Shown piece by piece: positions 1 to 9,514 of a DNA stretch of 64,000 nt. The notes under the pieces are model-generated. The model ran no database searches. It saw only the letters and a program-made list of their open reading frames with translations, and was not told where the DNA came from. Source of the stretch: Stentor roeselii (taxonomy: Eukaryota; Ciliophora; Heterotrichea; Heterotrichida; Stentoridae); the NCBI GenBank assembly GCA_006503475.1, contig RSEH01000051.1, positions 1-64,000 on the forward strand, read 5' to 3'. A program made the translations under genes and the position numbers. Numbering within the stretch: position 1 is the stretch's first letter; every line of letters starts with the position of its first letter.

Positions 1-1190
1 AATAACAACCAGTATAAGACCGATTATTATTAATGAGTTCCCAAAGCACAGCCCAGACCAACTCATGCCGATCATTAAACCGATTATGAAACTTCTCACT
101 CGGACTGACTTAATTTTTGATGAGTTTCAAGCCTCTATTCATTATATCCAAATCTGTGCCTCATTCATGGCTTCATATAATGCATGGTCTTGTGCTGTAA
201 GACCTCTTCAAACACTTCATTAAAAACAACTCGATGTACTATATTTGCAGATTAGAGTGAGAAACAACGAACTGTTCAAGTCCCAAGGCTTTAACCCACT
301 ATGAGACTTTTCATGGAACTAGTGACAGAAACACGGTTAAACTGTTTCCACACTTTTCAAATGTCTCAAGTTCTCAAGGCAGAGTTGCTTCTACCCAAGA
401 AGTGCCGATGCATGTAGAAGTGTCTTTTATGTTCTTCCCAACCTTCATGAATTTCAGCAGTGCTCCACGAAACGTTGAGCTGACTTTCGGGATTTTCCTT
501 AAAAATTGAAGTGCCTTGTTGATGTTCGCGATTCAAAAGAAGTGATCTTCAGGTTCTGATCACATGAACCACCTCAGCGCGGCCTTCCGATCGGTCGGTC
601 ACTGAGCGAGATGTCCGTCCGCACGAATTAAAGGAACTCGTGTAAGAAGAGGTTGAGAGAAATACCTGCAAGTCGACCAACTAGCTGTGAATTTAATTTT
701 GACCTCTTCGCTGACTTCTTTTGCTGAGGATAGGAAGAGTGGTCCTCAGAATGCCTTGGCTAGTGCTTCGTCGAGGGCCTTGGTGTTTTTGATTGACTTG
801 AGACTTCTGAGGGTTGTTTGAGATGCTTGCATTTTAAACTTCTCACTTCATAGATTTTGAAGGATCATTTTTTTCACTGAGAATAACAGGCCGGGGTCTG
901 CGACTACTTCTTGAGATCTTAACGACTTTCAGTCTCTTGAAGGTATGACTGAATGTGGCAGAGAATCACTACCCAATAACACTGCCAGATCTCTCAGCTT
1001 TTGCCTGCAAATATTACTTCCAGTTTCTCGCGTTTTACAGTCGACTGATCAGACGACTTACCACTTGTACGGTTTACAGCTATTATCGAAACTTCAAGGA
1101 GTTCGTTTATTGAAGTGGCCACGTCTGAGATTTCGATTTCAAGTTTCAGAAAATGATGGACTTAATTTTAATATATATATAAAACTGAGA
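1..1190 (-). other. GC-richer tract with a TGA-rich minus-strand frame, origin unknown
   Basis: No normal gene is visible. On the minus strand one frame (containing the ATG at 832-830) runs through almost the whole tract with only about four TAA/TAG triplets but about thirteen TGA triplets. For this base composition one would expect far more TAA/TAG and about half as many TGA. The translation is protein-like (charged and amphipathic stretches, TGG also used) but I do not recognise a family. Base composition is richer in G+C than the AT-rich DNA that follows. Possible explanations are a gene from a source where TGA is read as an amino acid (mitochondrial or foreign), a decayed mobile element, or chance. 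The left end may be cut by the window edge. Confidence 0.35.
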
Positions 1191-1446
1191 ATCATGTCTT
1201 TATTTTAAGATTCTAAGCATTATCAACATCTTCATTATTGATCTTCGAAAAGAATCTAAAAAATTGTTTGAAAGTTGGAATTGTATCTAATACCCATATT
1301 TTCCTCTAAATCTGAAATGCATTCCGCATTCTCTAAAATCTAAATTATTAATTGAAAAGATTTCTCTCATAAGAAACCTATATTATAAACACCTTTGTAA
1401 TCTCCCTAATTTACTCTTGATCTAAAATTCAACACCCATAATAAAA

Positions 1447-1926
1447 ATGTCTCACTCATGTTGCATAATCAACTGCAAAGAAAAAACATTTTTAAGCTGT
1501 TCATGTTCAGATTCAAAATACATCTGCCAATCACATAAATTCTCACATGTTATCAGTCGGAGAGCACATTCCCCGAAAGTTATTTACCCGAGTGCACGAC
1601 AATCAAAAATCCCAAATAATCGACTACCTATCATCATGCCAAAAGCACATCCTCCAAACAGTCGAAAACCTAAAAACCTTCACCAGCGATTTAATAAGTC
1701 TAATCAACTCATAGCCCCCAAAAGCCTTGAAAAAGTTAATGAAAGCTCAAGAAAAGTTAAAAAAACAGCAAAATTCTTCCTAAACGATTCACTTATAAAG
1801 ACAGAAGTGGTAAATCTTCAGTCATCAAAAATTTTCAGAGTTGAAGAAGAAGGCGAATTTGAGTTTAAAGATAAGAAAATTTCGACCTCTTCTGGACGAT
1901 TTGATCTAGATAGCAGATTTGGATGA
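1447..1926 (+). pseudogene. Zinc-motif (B-box-like) protein gene, frame apparently disrupted
   Basis: The open frame of 159 residues starts with closely spaced Cys/His (CCIINC, CSC, CQSHKFSH) resembling the B-box-like metal-binding start of many ciliate WD40/kelch proteins. After about residue 34 the protein becomes proline- and asparagine-rich and unconvincing. A neighbouring frame (about 1544-1714) reads as a natural amphipathic helix (for example DYLSSCQKHIL and VENLKTFTSDLISLI) and then stops; the first frame looks sensible again near 1780. No 15-base intron explains both shifts. I therefore read this as a frame-damaged gene copy, or a gene with sequence errors. A short functional protein is the alternative. 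Confidence 0.35.
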
Positions 1927-2674
1927 AGTTTGATGGGTATTTTTCATAGGGCTGTAGCGGTTTTACTTGGAATACACTACGGGTTGGCTTTTCAGATAAT
2001 TTCACGAATTCGCTTGAGTATCTGAAATAGTTTTCCATTTGTTATGAGAAAAAGTGTAGAATTTTCGAATAGGGATATAATGGTTGTAGAAATATTTGAT
2101 TGTGAAGGAATATGATCGAATTTAATATTCCTTGAGAATGGATTATTTATTTTTAGATATTCTTAACCTAGTGACTTAATTATCATTTTTTCATTCTAAT
2201 TTAAGTAAATTGAGAAAATTTATGTTTTTTCTAGGATATTCTATGGGATTAGAAGTTTAGAAAATGGTGCACAAAGTTTTCAGTTGATGGATTCTTTACA
2301 TATGAAGTTTATGAACAATCCAATTCACTTAAATTAATAATTTAAAAGTTCAAAAAGGCTATAAAATTTTCCAAAATTACAAAAACATTAAACCTATCAC
2401 ACTTAGAGCATCCACCAAAAATCACTAAATCTCAACGAAATCTAACAATCATCAAAACTTTATCATTAAATTTTCATTCATTCACACAAAAAATTTTAAA
2501 ACTTATTTAAATCTTGATTCACTTACTAAAAATTTATTCATATCGCTTAAAATCAGAACTCTTTACTCAAGCCTTTTAAAAGTTTATAAATACTGTAAAA
2601 ATGTTAATTTTAAAAACATTAAAATCAATATAAAATCTTAAAATTTCTACAAATTCAAATGGTAACTAATAAAA
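1927..2674. other. Intergenic AT-rich stretch
   Basis: About 750 bases with no convincing reading frame or RNA. The first 130 bases might be more of the damaged gene before it. The last 250 bases are rich in A and C on the plus strand, a composition also seen ahead of several other plus-strand genes here, and probably contain the promoter and leader of the channel gene at 2675. Confidence 0.4.
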
Positions 2675-4945
2675 ATGGAAGAACATGAAAAATCTACCTC
2701 AGAAGAGGCAAAAGATCCCTTCATTCCTTCAGAAATTTTGATTAATGCAAAAAATCATCTAAAGGCGAACCGCAACTGTCTTACCAGCTCTTCCATAAAA
2801 GATTATTCCCATTGCGACGTATGCCCCAAATGCGGTCTTCCAATAGTACTAAAAAAATAGGATAATACTCCTCTCAAACTTTTCTGCAAGATAGACGATC
2901 TGAAAAAGTTCGGAATCGCTTTTTACCTCTACTTCAAGATGGGCCAGACGATTTTCTGTTTGATGTTGATAGGATCGATCATGGCGATTCCTATAATGGC
3001 TATTAACTCAGCAAATGAAGGCGGCCTGGGAGGAGATGTCAATACCTGGCCATCGACTTTATCATCTCGAATCAATGATGCAAGTGGTTGGATGGTAATT
3101 ATTTATACTCTTTTTTTTGCGCTGATTTTTAATGTTTTGGTGAAATCCATTTATAAAACCGCAGGAAGTTTTAAGGTTTCTGATAAAAACCCTTCCAGCT
3201 ATACTGTTATGGTTACCAATGTACCTGATGGAATTGATGATAATGAGTTTAAGAAAGCCATCGAGGATGATGTTTTTGAAAAGTCTAAACAGAAGGTCGA
3301 GGTGAAAGATGTTTGCTATGGGTATCAAATCGATCAGTTTATTAAAGATTGTATTGACTATCATAAATGTGTCAATATATTAACTAAAAGAGGAGAGAAA
3401 AATGTTAAAAAACTTTGGATTTTTAGGAGAACTAATGAAGAGCTCAAAAAAATGATGGAAGATTACAAAAAGAAAATAGATGAACAAAAATACAACAATT
3501 TCGAAAAAAGAAATTCATTTGCATTCGTAACATTCAAGACTATAGCTCAAAAGATCATAGTAAAAAAGCACTACAAACTAACACCCTGGCAAAAATTCAA
3601 AAACCTCTTAAAATATCTTTGCTGTTGCTTCACATTTTGCTATTTATGCCGCAAAAACACTTCCCTTGCCCGAGGTTCTCTAAAAGTGCGATCATCTCCA
3701 GCACCATCAGACATAATCTGGCAAAACTTATCCCTCTCAACTTTCGAAAGATTCCTAAGGCAATCAATAGGTTCATTAGTGTCAACAATACTATCAATAA
3801 TCTGCAACATGCTAGTTCTATCACTGCAATTCGAGAAATCAATGATAAAAAACAATCAATCGTCCGATTCAGGAGGACTGACGATTTTTATCTCCCTTTT
3901 GATTATAGGGTTCAACATGCTGATTTCCAAGGCACTAGACTTCTGTGCGAACTTCGAATGCCACATCAGCTATACAGATCTGACCATATCAAAAATGAAG
4001 AAAAAATTATACTACACGACCGGCAACACAATCATCAGCCTTTTGATCACTTTTCTTTTTGACATGATGCACGGGAACTATTTGAATGAAAATTCGAAGC
4101 TTCCGGGGACCATCACAGCCTGGGTATTCATGGAAGCCGTTGTTACGCCCTTTCTGCTCATTTTCGACCCTTGGTACTTGTGGAAGGTGTATCGAAGAAG
4201 ATTGATGGAGAAGGGAAAACTGAAAGCGGGGCAAGACTCAGCTTATGATATTTTCACAAACCCGCAGTTTGACATCTCGGATCGATCTGTGAAGTACATC
4301 AGGCTCATCGGAGTCATTTTGACATTTTCTGCTTATTTCACTTTTGGATTCCTCTTCTCGTTGATTCCGATCACGACTTATTACTGGACTGATAAAATTT
4401 TGTTCTTGAGAAGATACTCCAGGTCGAATGAACTTGGAAAAAAAATCAGTCTTCATATTCTGAAGTACTTGGAGGATAATTGCTTGAAGTACCTGGTAAG
4501 GGTTATTTAGTATGGCTCAATCATTTTCTTTTCTTTGTGTCTGAAAAGGTCAGATATTTATTACATTTTTATCCCTGTGTTTTTATACGTTTTTTTGATG
4601 TTTTTTTGGTGTTGCTGCAAAGGAAAGATATGCAATATCCTAGAGCTGCCTAATAATTACGCGAAAAAGTTTAAGTATGAAAATTGCAGTCAGCAGGAAT
4701 ATATACCTGAGAAGTTTGAAATCACTTATCGCACTACTAACCCTGTTCATAAAAAGTTTATCATTGATAAAAGACAGAAAACTGAAGAAATGATAGCTTT
4801 CGAGCGTGGGGATAAAGAGCTGAATGAAATTGTTATGAATCTTTATAAATATGCCGTAAATGCCAAAGATGATGCTAAAATGGCTGAAGAAATTTCTACT
4901 AAAATAGAAAAAGAAGAGGAAATGGAATCTCGAGTAATTTCTTAG
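2675..4945 (+). CDS. OSCA/CSC1/TMEM63-type osmosensitive cation channel, three exons
   Basis: Three reading frames join in phase when two 15-base introns (2846-2860 and 4496-4510) are removed, giving about 746 residues. Exon 1 supplies a cytosolic start with a CPKC pair. Exon 2 has an N-terminal hydrophobic span, a cytosolic RRM-like domain (SSYTVMVTNVPDGIDD to SFAFVTFKT) and the family hallmark APSDIIWQNLSLSTFERFLR followed by several membrane spans (RSN1_7TM/DUF221 region). Exon 3 adds one more span (IFIPVFLYVFLMFFW) and a charged tail. Known members are mechanically or osmotically gated Ca2+-permeable channels in plasma or organelle membranes; the exact stimulus here is unknown. A decayed paralogue fragment lies just downstream. 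The first exon ATG is the only good start. Confidence 0.85.
2846..2860 (+). other. 15-nt spliceosomal intron
   Basis: GTACTAAAAAAATAG, phase 0. Its terminal TAG would otherwise stop the first exon. Removing it joins ...GLPI to DNTPLKLF and carries the frame into the ATG-containing second exon. A is at intron position 10, as in the other five introns of this window. Confidence 0.85.
4496..4510 (+). other. 15-nt spliceosomal intron
   Basis: GTAAGGGTTATTTAG, phase 0. Unspliced it ends the channel at VRVI-stop. Spliced, it joins CLKYL to YGSIIFFSL and restores a further hydrophobic span and the C-terminal tail. A is at position 10. Confidence 0.9.
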
Positions 4946-5184
4946 TTTTAAGGTTTTAGATATTAAATATAGTTTTTTATATAATAGTTACAGTCTATAT
5001 TCTTTGATCTATTGCCCATGAAACAATATACTCAGGCATTCGTTTTAAAGAGAAATCACTTGAGTTTTGGTCTCTATAGAAATCATCGAATAGTGTAACA
5101 AGCCTTTAAGTTTATTTTGCAATATTATAGAAATCTTACACATAGGCTTTTTTACACTTTAACTCAATATTTAAATTCACAATA

Positions 5185-5330
5185 ATGGTAAGATTATCTC
5201 CAGAGTCTTCAGACATAAGATTGCAAAACCTGCAATTATCAGACTTTAAGAGGTACTTAAAACAATTAGTAATCTTCTAATTGGAATATCTGCAACTACT
5301 TTTGGCTTCTTTGCTATTTTTGTGCTAGAA
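5185..5330 (+). pseudogene. Decayed fragment of an OSCA/CSC1 paralogue
   Basis: This lies in the 570-base gap after the channel gene. The nucleotides line up with the channel gene around 3688-3830. Translated, SPESSDIRLQNLQLSDFKRY matches the channel's SPAPSDIIWQNLSLSTFERF, and a following ISATTF/ISIICN-like stretch is hydrophobic. The frame is soon closed by stops, so this is the remnant of a tandem duplicate rather than a working gene. Weaker similarity may extend upstream to about 5050. The rest of 4946-5517 is AT-rich with nothing else recognisable. Confidence 0.6.
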
Positions 5331-5517
5331 GTAGGAAAATACCTGATAGTCCAAACGAACAGAACTAAACCAAATTTGAATAACTACCACCTAAATAACT
5401 GTTTCAGCATTTATTAAAAGATTAACAACTCTTGAAACCCAAAACTTTCTAAATAAAAAATCCCCAATTAAAAAAAAATCCTTACCTGCTAAATAAAAAA
5501 GCGATCTAATCTAATCC

Positions 5518-6300
5518 TCATCCATTAATATTCCTAGCAGTTCTATACAAAGTAAAAGGCACTTTACTCATATGTCCCTTACTCTTTAACTTCTGTTTCA
5601 TCTCAATTTCCTTCATCTGCTGAATCTTAGCACGTGTCGAAGAAAGCAGACTAGGTTCAATAGACATTTTTGTCGGTTTACTCTTCGACCCTTGTTTCAA
5701 ATTTGAGTTATCATAAATACTAGGCAGTTTCTGAATCTCAGGTTTTAATTCAAGTTGCAGTTCCTTGATTTTCTCCAAAAACTCCTGATTTTTTTTACAA
5801 GTCGCAGGCTGCAAGTCTTGCTTAGTTCCAAAAAGTTCATTATACATCTCCTGGTACTTAAGAATTCCCATTTTCCTTCTAGCCGTCACTTCCTGAACCA
5901 TTTCATCAATTTTTTCACTTACATAAACCGACGGTTTTCTTACAGTTTGCAAACTATCAACTTTTTCGAAGTACCCTGCGAGTTTTTCAATGCTGGTTGT
6001 TTTCTTTTTAGAATTTTTCGATTTTGACTTGTTTTCGTCGTCTTCTTCTTCCTTTTTGGGGTTTGAGGTGCTGTGGATTCGCTCCAAGTAAGGCTGTGAC
6101 TTGCTGCCTTGGATTCGATGGTCTTCTGGTTTTTCGTCTTCTGACCAGTGAGGCTGACGGGTTCTTTCGAGGGGGTGAATGTCGTGTGTCCAGATGTAGT
6201 GCGAAAATAAAGGAAGTCGTTTTATGTCTGAGTTTAACTTCGCGATTTTTAAGTTCTCGTGAATGTCCACCTCGTCTTTGTAGATCTTTTGGTTCAGCAT
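5518..6300 (-). CDS. Hypothetical charged protein, 260 residues
   Basis: I do not recognise this protein. It is soluble and highly charged with no signal peptide or membrane span. A Lys/Glu/Asp/Ser-rich stretch lies near residues 80-105 (KKEEEDDENKSKSKNSKKK), with predicted coiled or helical segments around 105-150 and 165-190, and a basic C-terminus ending in YRTARNING. It ends with TGA, with a TAG nine bases further in the same frame, which supports TGA as a true stop here. It lies 58 bases downstream of the Cdc14 gene on the same strand. It could be a cytoskeletal or axonemal protein, but that is only a guess from its composition. Confidence 0.7.
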   Translation of the reverse strand: MLNQKIYKDEVDIHENLKIAKLNSDIKRLPLFSHYIWTHDIHPLERTRQPHWSEDEKPEDHRIQGSKSQPYLERIHSTSNPKKEEEDDENKSKSKNSKKKTTSIEKLAGYFEKVDSLQTVRKPSVYVSEKIDEMVQEVTARRKMGILKYQEMYNELFGTKQDLQPATCKKNQEFLEKIKELQLELKPEIQKLPSIYDNSNLKQGSKSKPTKMSIEPSLLSSTRAKIQQMKEIEMKQKLKSKGHMSKVPFTLYRTARNING

Positions 6301-6358
6301 GATTTATTTGAATTGATGTTTTATTGAGATTTAAAGACTTGCTACCTAAAACAATTTT

Positions 6359-7604
6359 TTACTTACGTTCTTGCTGCTTTATAAAATTTCTCAGAGCTGC
6401 TCCTGGAGGGATTCTTATACCGATCGGCTTTGACAGGTGTGGCGGCAAGTTCACTGGGCTACTTGGAGCGGAGTTCATTACTTGAGTTAGTTTATCACTT
6501 TGACCCATTTCGCCGAATTTCGCTTTGTATTTCTCGAAGAGTGTCATTTCACCTCGAGCAGGAGCTTGAGGACTTTTAGCTCTCAAGATATCAGCACCTT
6601 TACTCGCCTTCAAATACGAGGCTCTTTCTGCGAATTCACACAAGAAGAACTGCTGAGGTCCTAAAACCGATCCAGGCCTACAAAGTCTAGCCCATCCAAT
6701 GAATTCAGGTCCAGTAAACCCAAAGTTCCTGATAGCCCAGCATCCAATAAGTGTGCCAGTCCTTCCAAGTCCAGCCTTGCAATGAACAGCGACAACAGAT
6801 TTGTTGTCGTTGCAGATCCTAATAAACTCTTCAACAATATCATCAGCAGGGACACTTCCATCTAAAAAATAAAGATCATGAAAGCGGATGCCATGCTGAG
6901 TGATTTTCGAGCAGTCGTAATGTTCCTTGTTGAGCCTGACGACGGTATTCACCCCGATGTCCCTGAACAAAAAGCCGTAGTCTTCAGGCGACATGGCCTC
7001 GCCCTTTACTTTCTTATCAGGACTAGGCGCACTAAAGGCGAGGATCTTTTTAGGGACTATCCAATTGAGTCCTCCATTTTCCACATACGACATCGTTTCG
7101 TATTCCTGAAGATTAAAAGAGTTGAAGTCGAACCAAGCCAACTTAATCGCTTTTTCAAGTCCTTTAAGGCAGTCCAAGATGTAAAGTTCGAAAGGCGAGC
7201 CTTCAGAGCTGGCATCTCTGAAAGGAATAAAGCGATTTGTGTTCTCGAAGTACTCCCAGGCCTCCTCTGCTGTTCTTTCCAGTCGAATGACTTGATAAGC
7301 GCCCATCAGCAAAGCAGCGTTGGCCCTCTTGGCAGGGATTAGGGAAGTGTAGTGGTAAATTGAATGATGAGAGTACCTCGAGTCAGTCAGCAGCTGGTCA
7401 AGATGACAGCAGAACTTGTAAACACACCCCAGGTCCAAAGGCCCGAAGTCACTTGCGTAGGGCATGTAAACTAGTTCCTAGGTGAATCTTACTTGGTCTA
7501 TGCAAAATGTGTGCACTCGTGATTTTGAAGCTGGAGGAGAACGGTCGCAGACCCAGAACAACTTACGCGGAATTATCTCGATTGGGTGATTTGCTGGCAA
7601 CATT
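6359..7604 (-). CDS. CDC14: Cdc14-type dual-specificity protein phosphatase
   Basis: This is a dual-specificity phosphatase of the Cdc14 family, which dephosphorylates CDK-type phospho-Ser/Thr-Pro sites in mitotic exit, cytokinesis and cilium biology. The catalytic loop HCKAGLGRTGTL carries the nucleophile Cys (about residue 270) and the Arg. The family signatures YASDFGPLDLG, KRANAALLMGAYQV and WARLCRPGSVLGPQQ are all present. A 15-base intron (7478-7492) joins an upstream exon whose last part, VHTFCIDQ, runs into ELVYMPYASDFG exactly as in other Cdc14 proteins. The exon-1 ATG at 7604 reads MLPANHPIEIIPRK, but about 60 bases later the family-like frame (FWVCDRSPP) is one base out of step, so exon 1 holds a +1 frame break or a sequence error. 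The C-terminal tail is basic and Pro/Ser-rich. Confidence 0.85.
7478..7492 (-). other. 15-nt spliceosomal intron
   Basis: On the minus strand it reads GTAAGATTCACCTAG. Removing it joins HTFCIDQ to ELVYMPYAS, the expected Cdc14 N-terminal sequence. A is at position 10. Confidence 0.85.
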
Positions 7605-7631
7605 TATTACTTTATATTAACCAACTGGATG

Positions 7632-7967
7632 CTAATTACTTGAAGTTTGCATTAATTTTCTTAGTTCCTCTGAGGTTAGAGACTCCAGGTCTAACTCGAA
7701 CTTGAAGGTTAAAGGAGACTTTGGAGGATTTTTTAAAGATTTGCAGAGATTTGATAGTGGAAGGCATATTTTGAAGAAGTGCTTTTTACGTTTTTTAAAT
7801 ACTCGCTTGCATAGTGGACAACGCGCGGAGTTCTCTTGGAAGGTCTTTTGGAGAGTAAGGATGCAGTCTTTGCAGTAGACGTGTCCGCAGTCAAGGCAGA
7901 CTGGGTCTTGAAAAGTGTCTAAACAAATCGGGCATTCGAGGTGGTTTAGCAGGTCTTCTCTGTCCAT
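7632..7967 (-). CDS. Small RING-finger protein (probable E3 ubiquitin ligase)
   Basis: This 111-residue protein has a complete C3HC4 RING near its N-terminus: CPIC at about residue 12, CLDCGHVYCKDC, then CPLC. The spacing fits a zinc-binding RING that would recruit an E2 ubiquitin-conjugating enzyme. The rest is a basic region (FKKRKKHFF) and a short acidic/leucine tail (LDLESLTSEELRKLM) that may be a docking helix. There is no membrane span. It lies 27 bases upstream of the Cdc14 start on the same strand. The substrate is unknown. Confidence 0.8.
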   Translation of the reverse strand: MDREDLLNHLECPICLDTFQDPVCLDCGHVYCKDCILTLQKTFQENSARCPLCKRVFKKRKKHFFKICLPLSNLCKSLKNPPKSPLTFKFELDLESLTSEELRKLMQTSSN

Positions 7968-8206
7968 GAAAAACCAATTATAAAGGTTAATGTCAGTTTT
8001 CGCTTATTTCAGCCACTGGAAGAAATGGGGACTTTCTGTTAGTTTAACAGCAAATCTCTTTTTTGCAGATATCAGAAAGGTTTTGGTCTAAGTGATTAAT
8101 TTGCATCATTTCACATTATCTGATCCTATTATTAAAAATTTATCTGTTCCAAGTTCTTAAAAGCCTTTATTTAAACAGTCAACCTAATCTAGCAAGTTGT
8201 TAAAAC

Positions 8207-9508
8207 TTAATTATCTTTACCTTTCCTTAAAATATTCCTCATTTTTTCCTTATGACTCTGATTAGCCTTGATAAGAATTTCCTTATTCTTTAAAGAAAAA
8301 GCAGAGGAGCTGATAAAAAGAGGTTTATTTTTCTCAAAGCTTTTCTTCAAAAGATTAACCATTTGAAAGTCATTTTTTCTGTAAAACGAAATCACAGTTC
8401 CAGGCCGTCCAGCCCTTCCTGCTCTTCCAGCCCGATGAATATAATCGCTTTCAGTCTTAGGAAAATCAAACTGAACCACAAAATTAACAAAAGGAAAATC
8501 CAGGCCTCTTGATCCAAGATCAGTGCAAACTAAGAACTTGACATTTTGACTTGAAAACTTTTCAACATTGATAACTCTGAGCTTATTCGGTACATCTCCA
8601 TGAAGACTGACAGAAGGGTAGCCTCTTTCATTCATGAAGTGTTCAACAGCTCTTGCACTTTGGATGTTATTACAAAAGACGATGCAGCTTCCAGCTCCCA
8701 ATTTTGCCTGCACATCTTCTAACACCTTGAAAAACAGAGGATTTTTGTCGTATTCTTCTAGTTGGATAAAGTCATGCTTTAAATGTGTTAAGTTCAAATG
8801 AGTCTTTTCTTCCACTACTTTTTTCATGTAGTTTCCCTTGTTTTCTTCAAAAGAAAACCGTGTTTCTACGAATTTCTTCAGACTTGGAGGAAAAGTCGCA
8901 GAGACAAACATGAACCTCGACCTTTTCTCAAGTTCCTTGCAGTACAAGTCGATATGTCTGGAAAAACCGGAGTCGAGGAGAGTGTCGCTTTCGTCTATCA
9001 CGATTTGTTCAACTTTTTCAAATGAAAGAAGCTTTTGAAGTCTTAACTTGTCGATTCTTTCTGGAGTTCCTACAAGGATGTCGATTCCATTTTCAAGCTC
9101 TTTTGATTCGATTGACGATTTTTGACCTGAAAACACGGCGAAGGTCTTTAAACGCTCTTCGTGTTTGAATAGGCTGAGAACTGATTCCACTTGTCTGGCG
9201 AGTTCGCGGTTTGGAACTATTACGACTGCTCTTGGACATTTAGAGGTTGTTAGAATCTCACCTTTTAAATGCTCTGATTGTTTTAATAGGTGGAAGAGAG
9301 GAAGTGTGTAGGTTAGAGTTTTACCTGTTCCTGTCTGTGCTGCTATCAGATGATGAAAGTTGGTTTCGATTAAACTTGGAATCGCCTGCCACTGAATACT
9401 CGTAGGTTTAACCAAGTTATTCTTATGCAAAACATTCAAAAGTCCAGGCAACAATTTCATCTCAGCAAAAGAGCCAACAGATAAAACAGCCTTATTAACT
9501 TTTTTCAT
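8207..9508 (-). CDS. DEAD-box-family RNA helicase with a DESD motif II
   Basis: This 433-residue protein is the two-RecA-domain core with little extension. Motifs in order: Q motif (KPTSIQWQAIP), motif I AAQTGTGKT, Ia PNRELARQ, Ib GTPERI, II VIDESD (residues 172-175, Asp-Glu-Ser-Asp instead of Asp-Glu-Ala-Asp), III SAT, V TDLGSRGLDFP and VI HRAGRAGRAG. It would be an ATP-dependent RNA remodelling enzyme, probably in ribosome biogenesis, organellar RNA or mRNA metabolism; the sequence does not say which. The last codons contain a possible 15-base intron (8206-8220, GTAAAGATAATTAAG). If spliced, the protein would end KVLTTC at a TAG near 8189 instead of KGKDN. It lies six bases downstream of the DRC4 start codon end. 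Confidence 0.88.
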   Translation of the reverse strand: MKKVNKAVLSVGSFAEMKLLPGLLNVLHKNNLVKPTSIQWQAIPSLIETNFHHLIAAQTGTGKTLTYTLPLFHLLKQSEHLKGEILTTSKCPRAVVIVPNRELARQVESVLSLFKHEERLKTFAVFSGQKSSIESKELENGIDILVGTPERIDKLRLQKLLSFEKVEQIVIDESDTLLDSGFSRHIDLYCKELEKRSRFMFVSATFPPSLKKFVETRFSFEENKGNYMKKVVEEKTHLNLTHLKHDFIQLEEYDKNPLFFKVLEDVQAKLGAGSCIVFCNNIQSARAVEHFMNERGYPSVSLHGDVPNKLRVINVEKFSSQNVKFLVCTDLGSRGLDFPFVNFVVQFDFPKTESDYIHRAGRAGRAGRPGTVISFYRKNDFQMVNLLKKSFEKNKPLFISSSAFSLKNKEILIKANQSHKEKMRNILRKGKDN

Positions 9509-9514
9509 TATTAT

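Noticed and set aside
8030-8120. C/D-box snoRNA on the minus strand (ATGATG near 8115 and CTGA near 8075)
   Set aside because: The boxes are imperfect and too close, and no terminal stem could be seen. There is no support beyond short matches.
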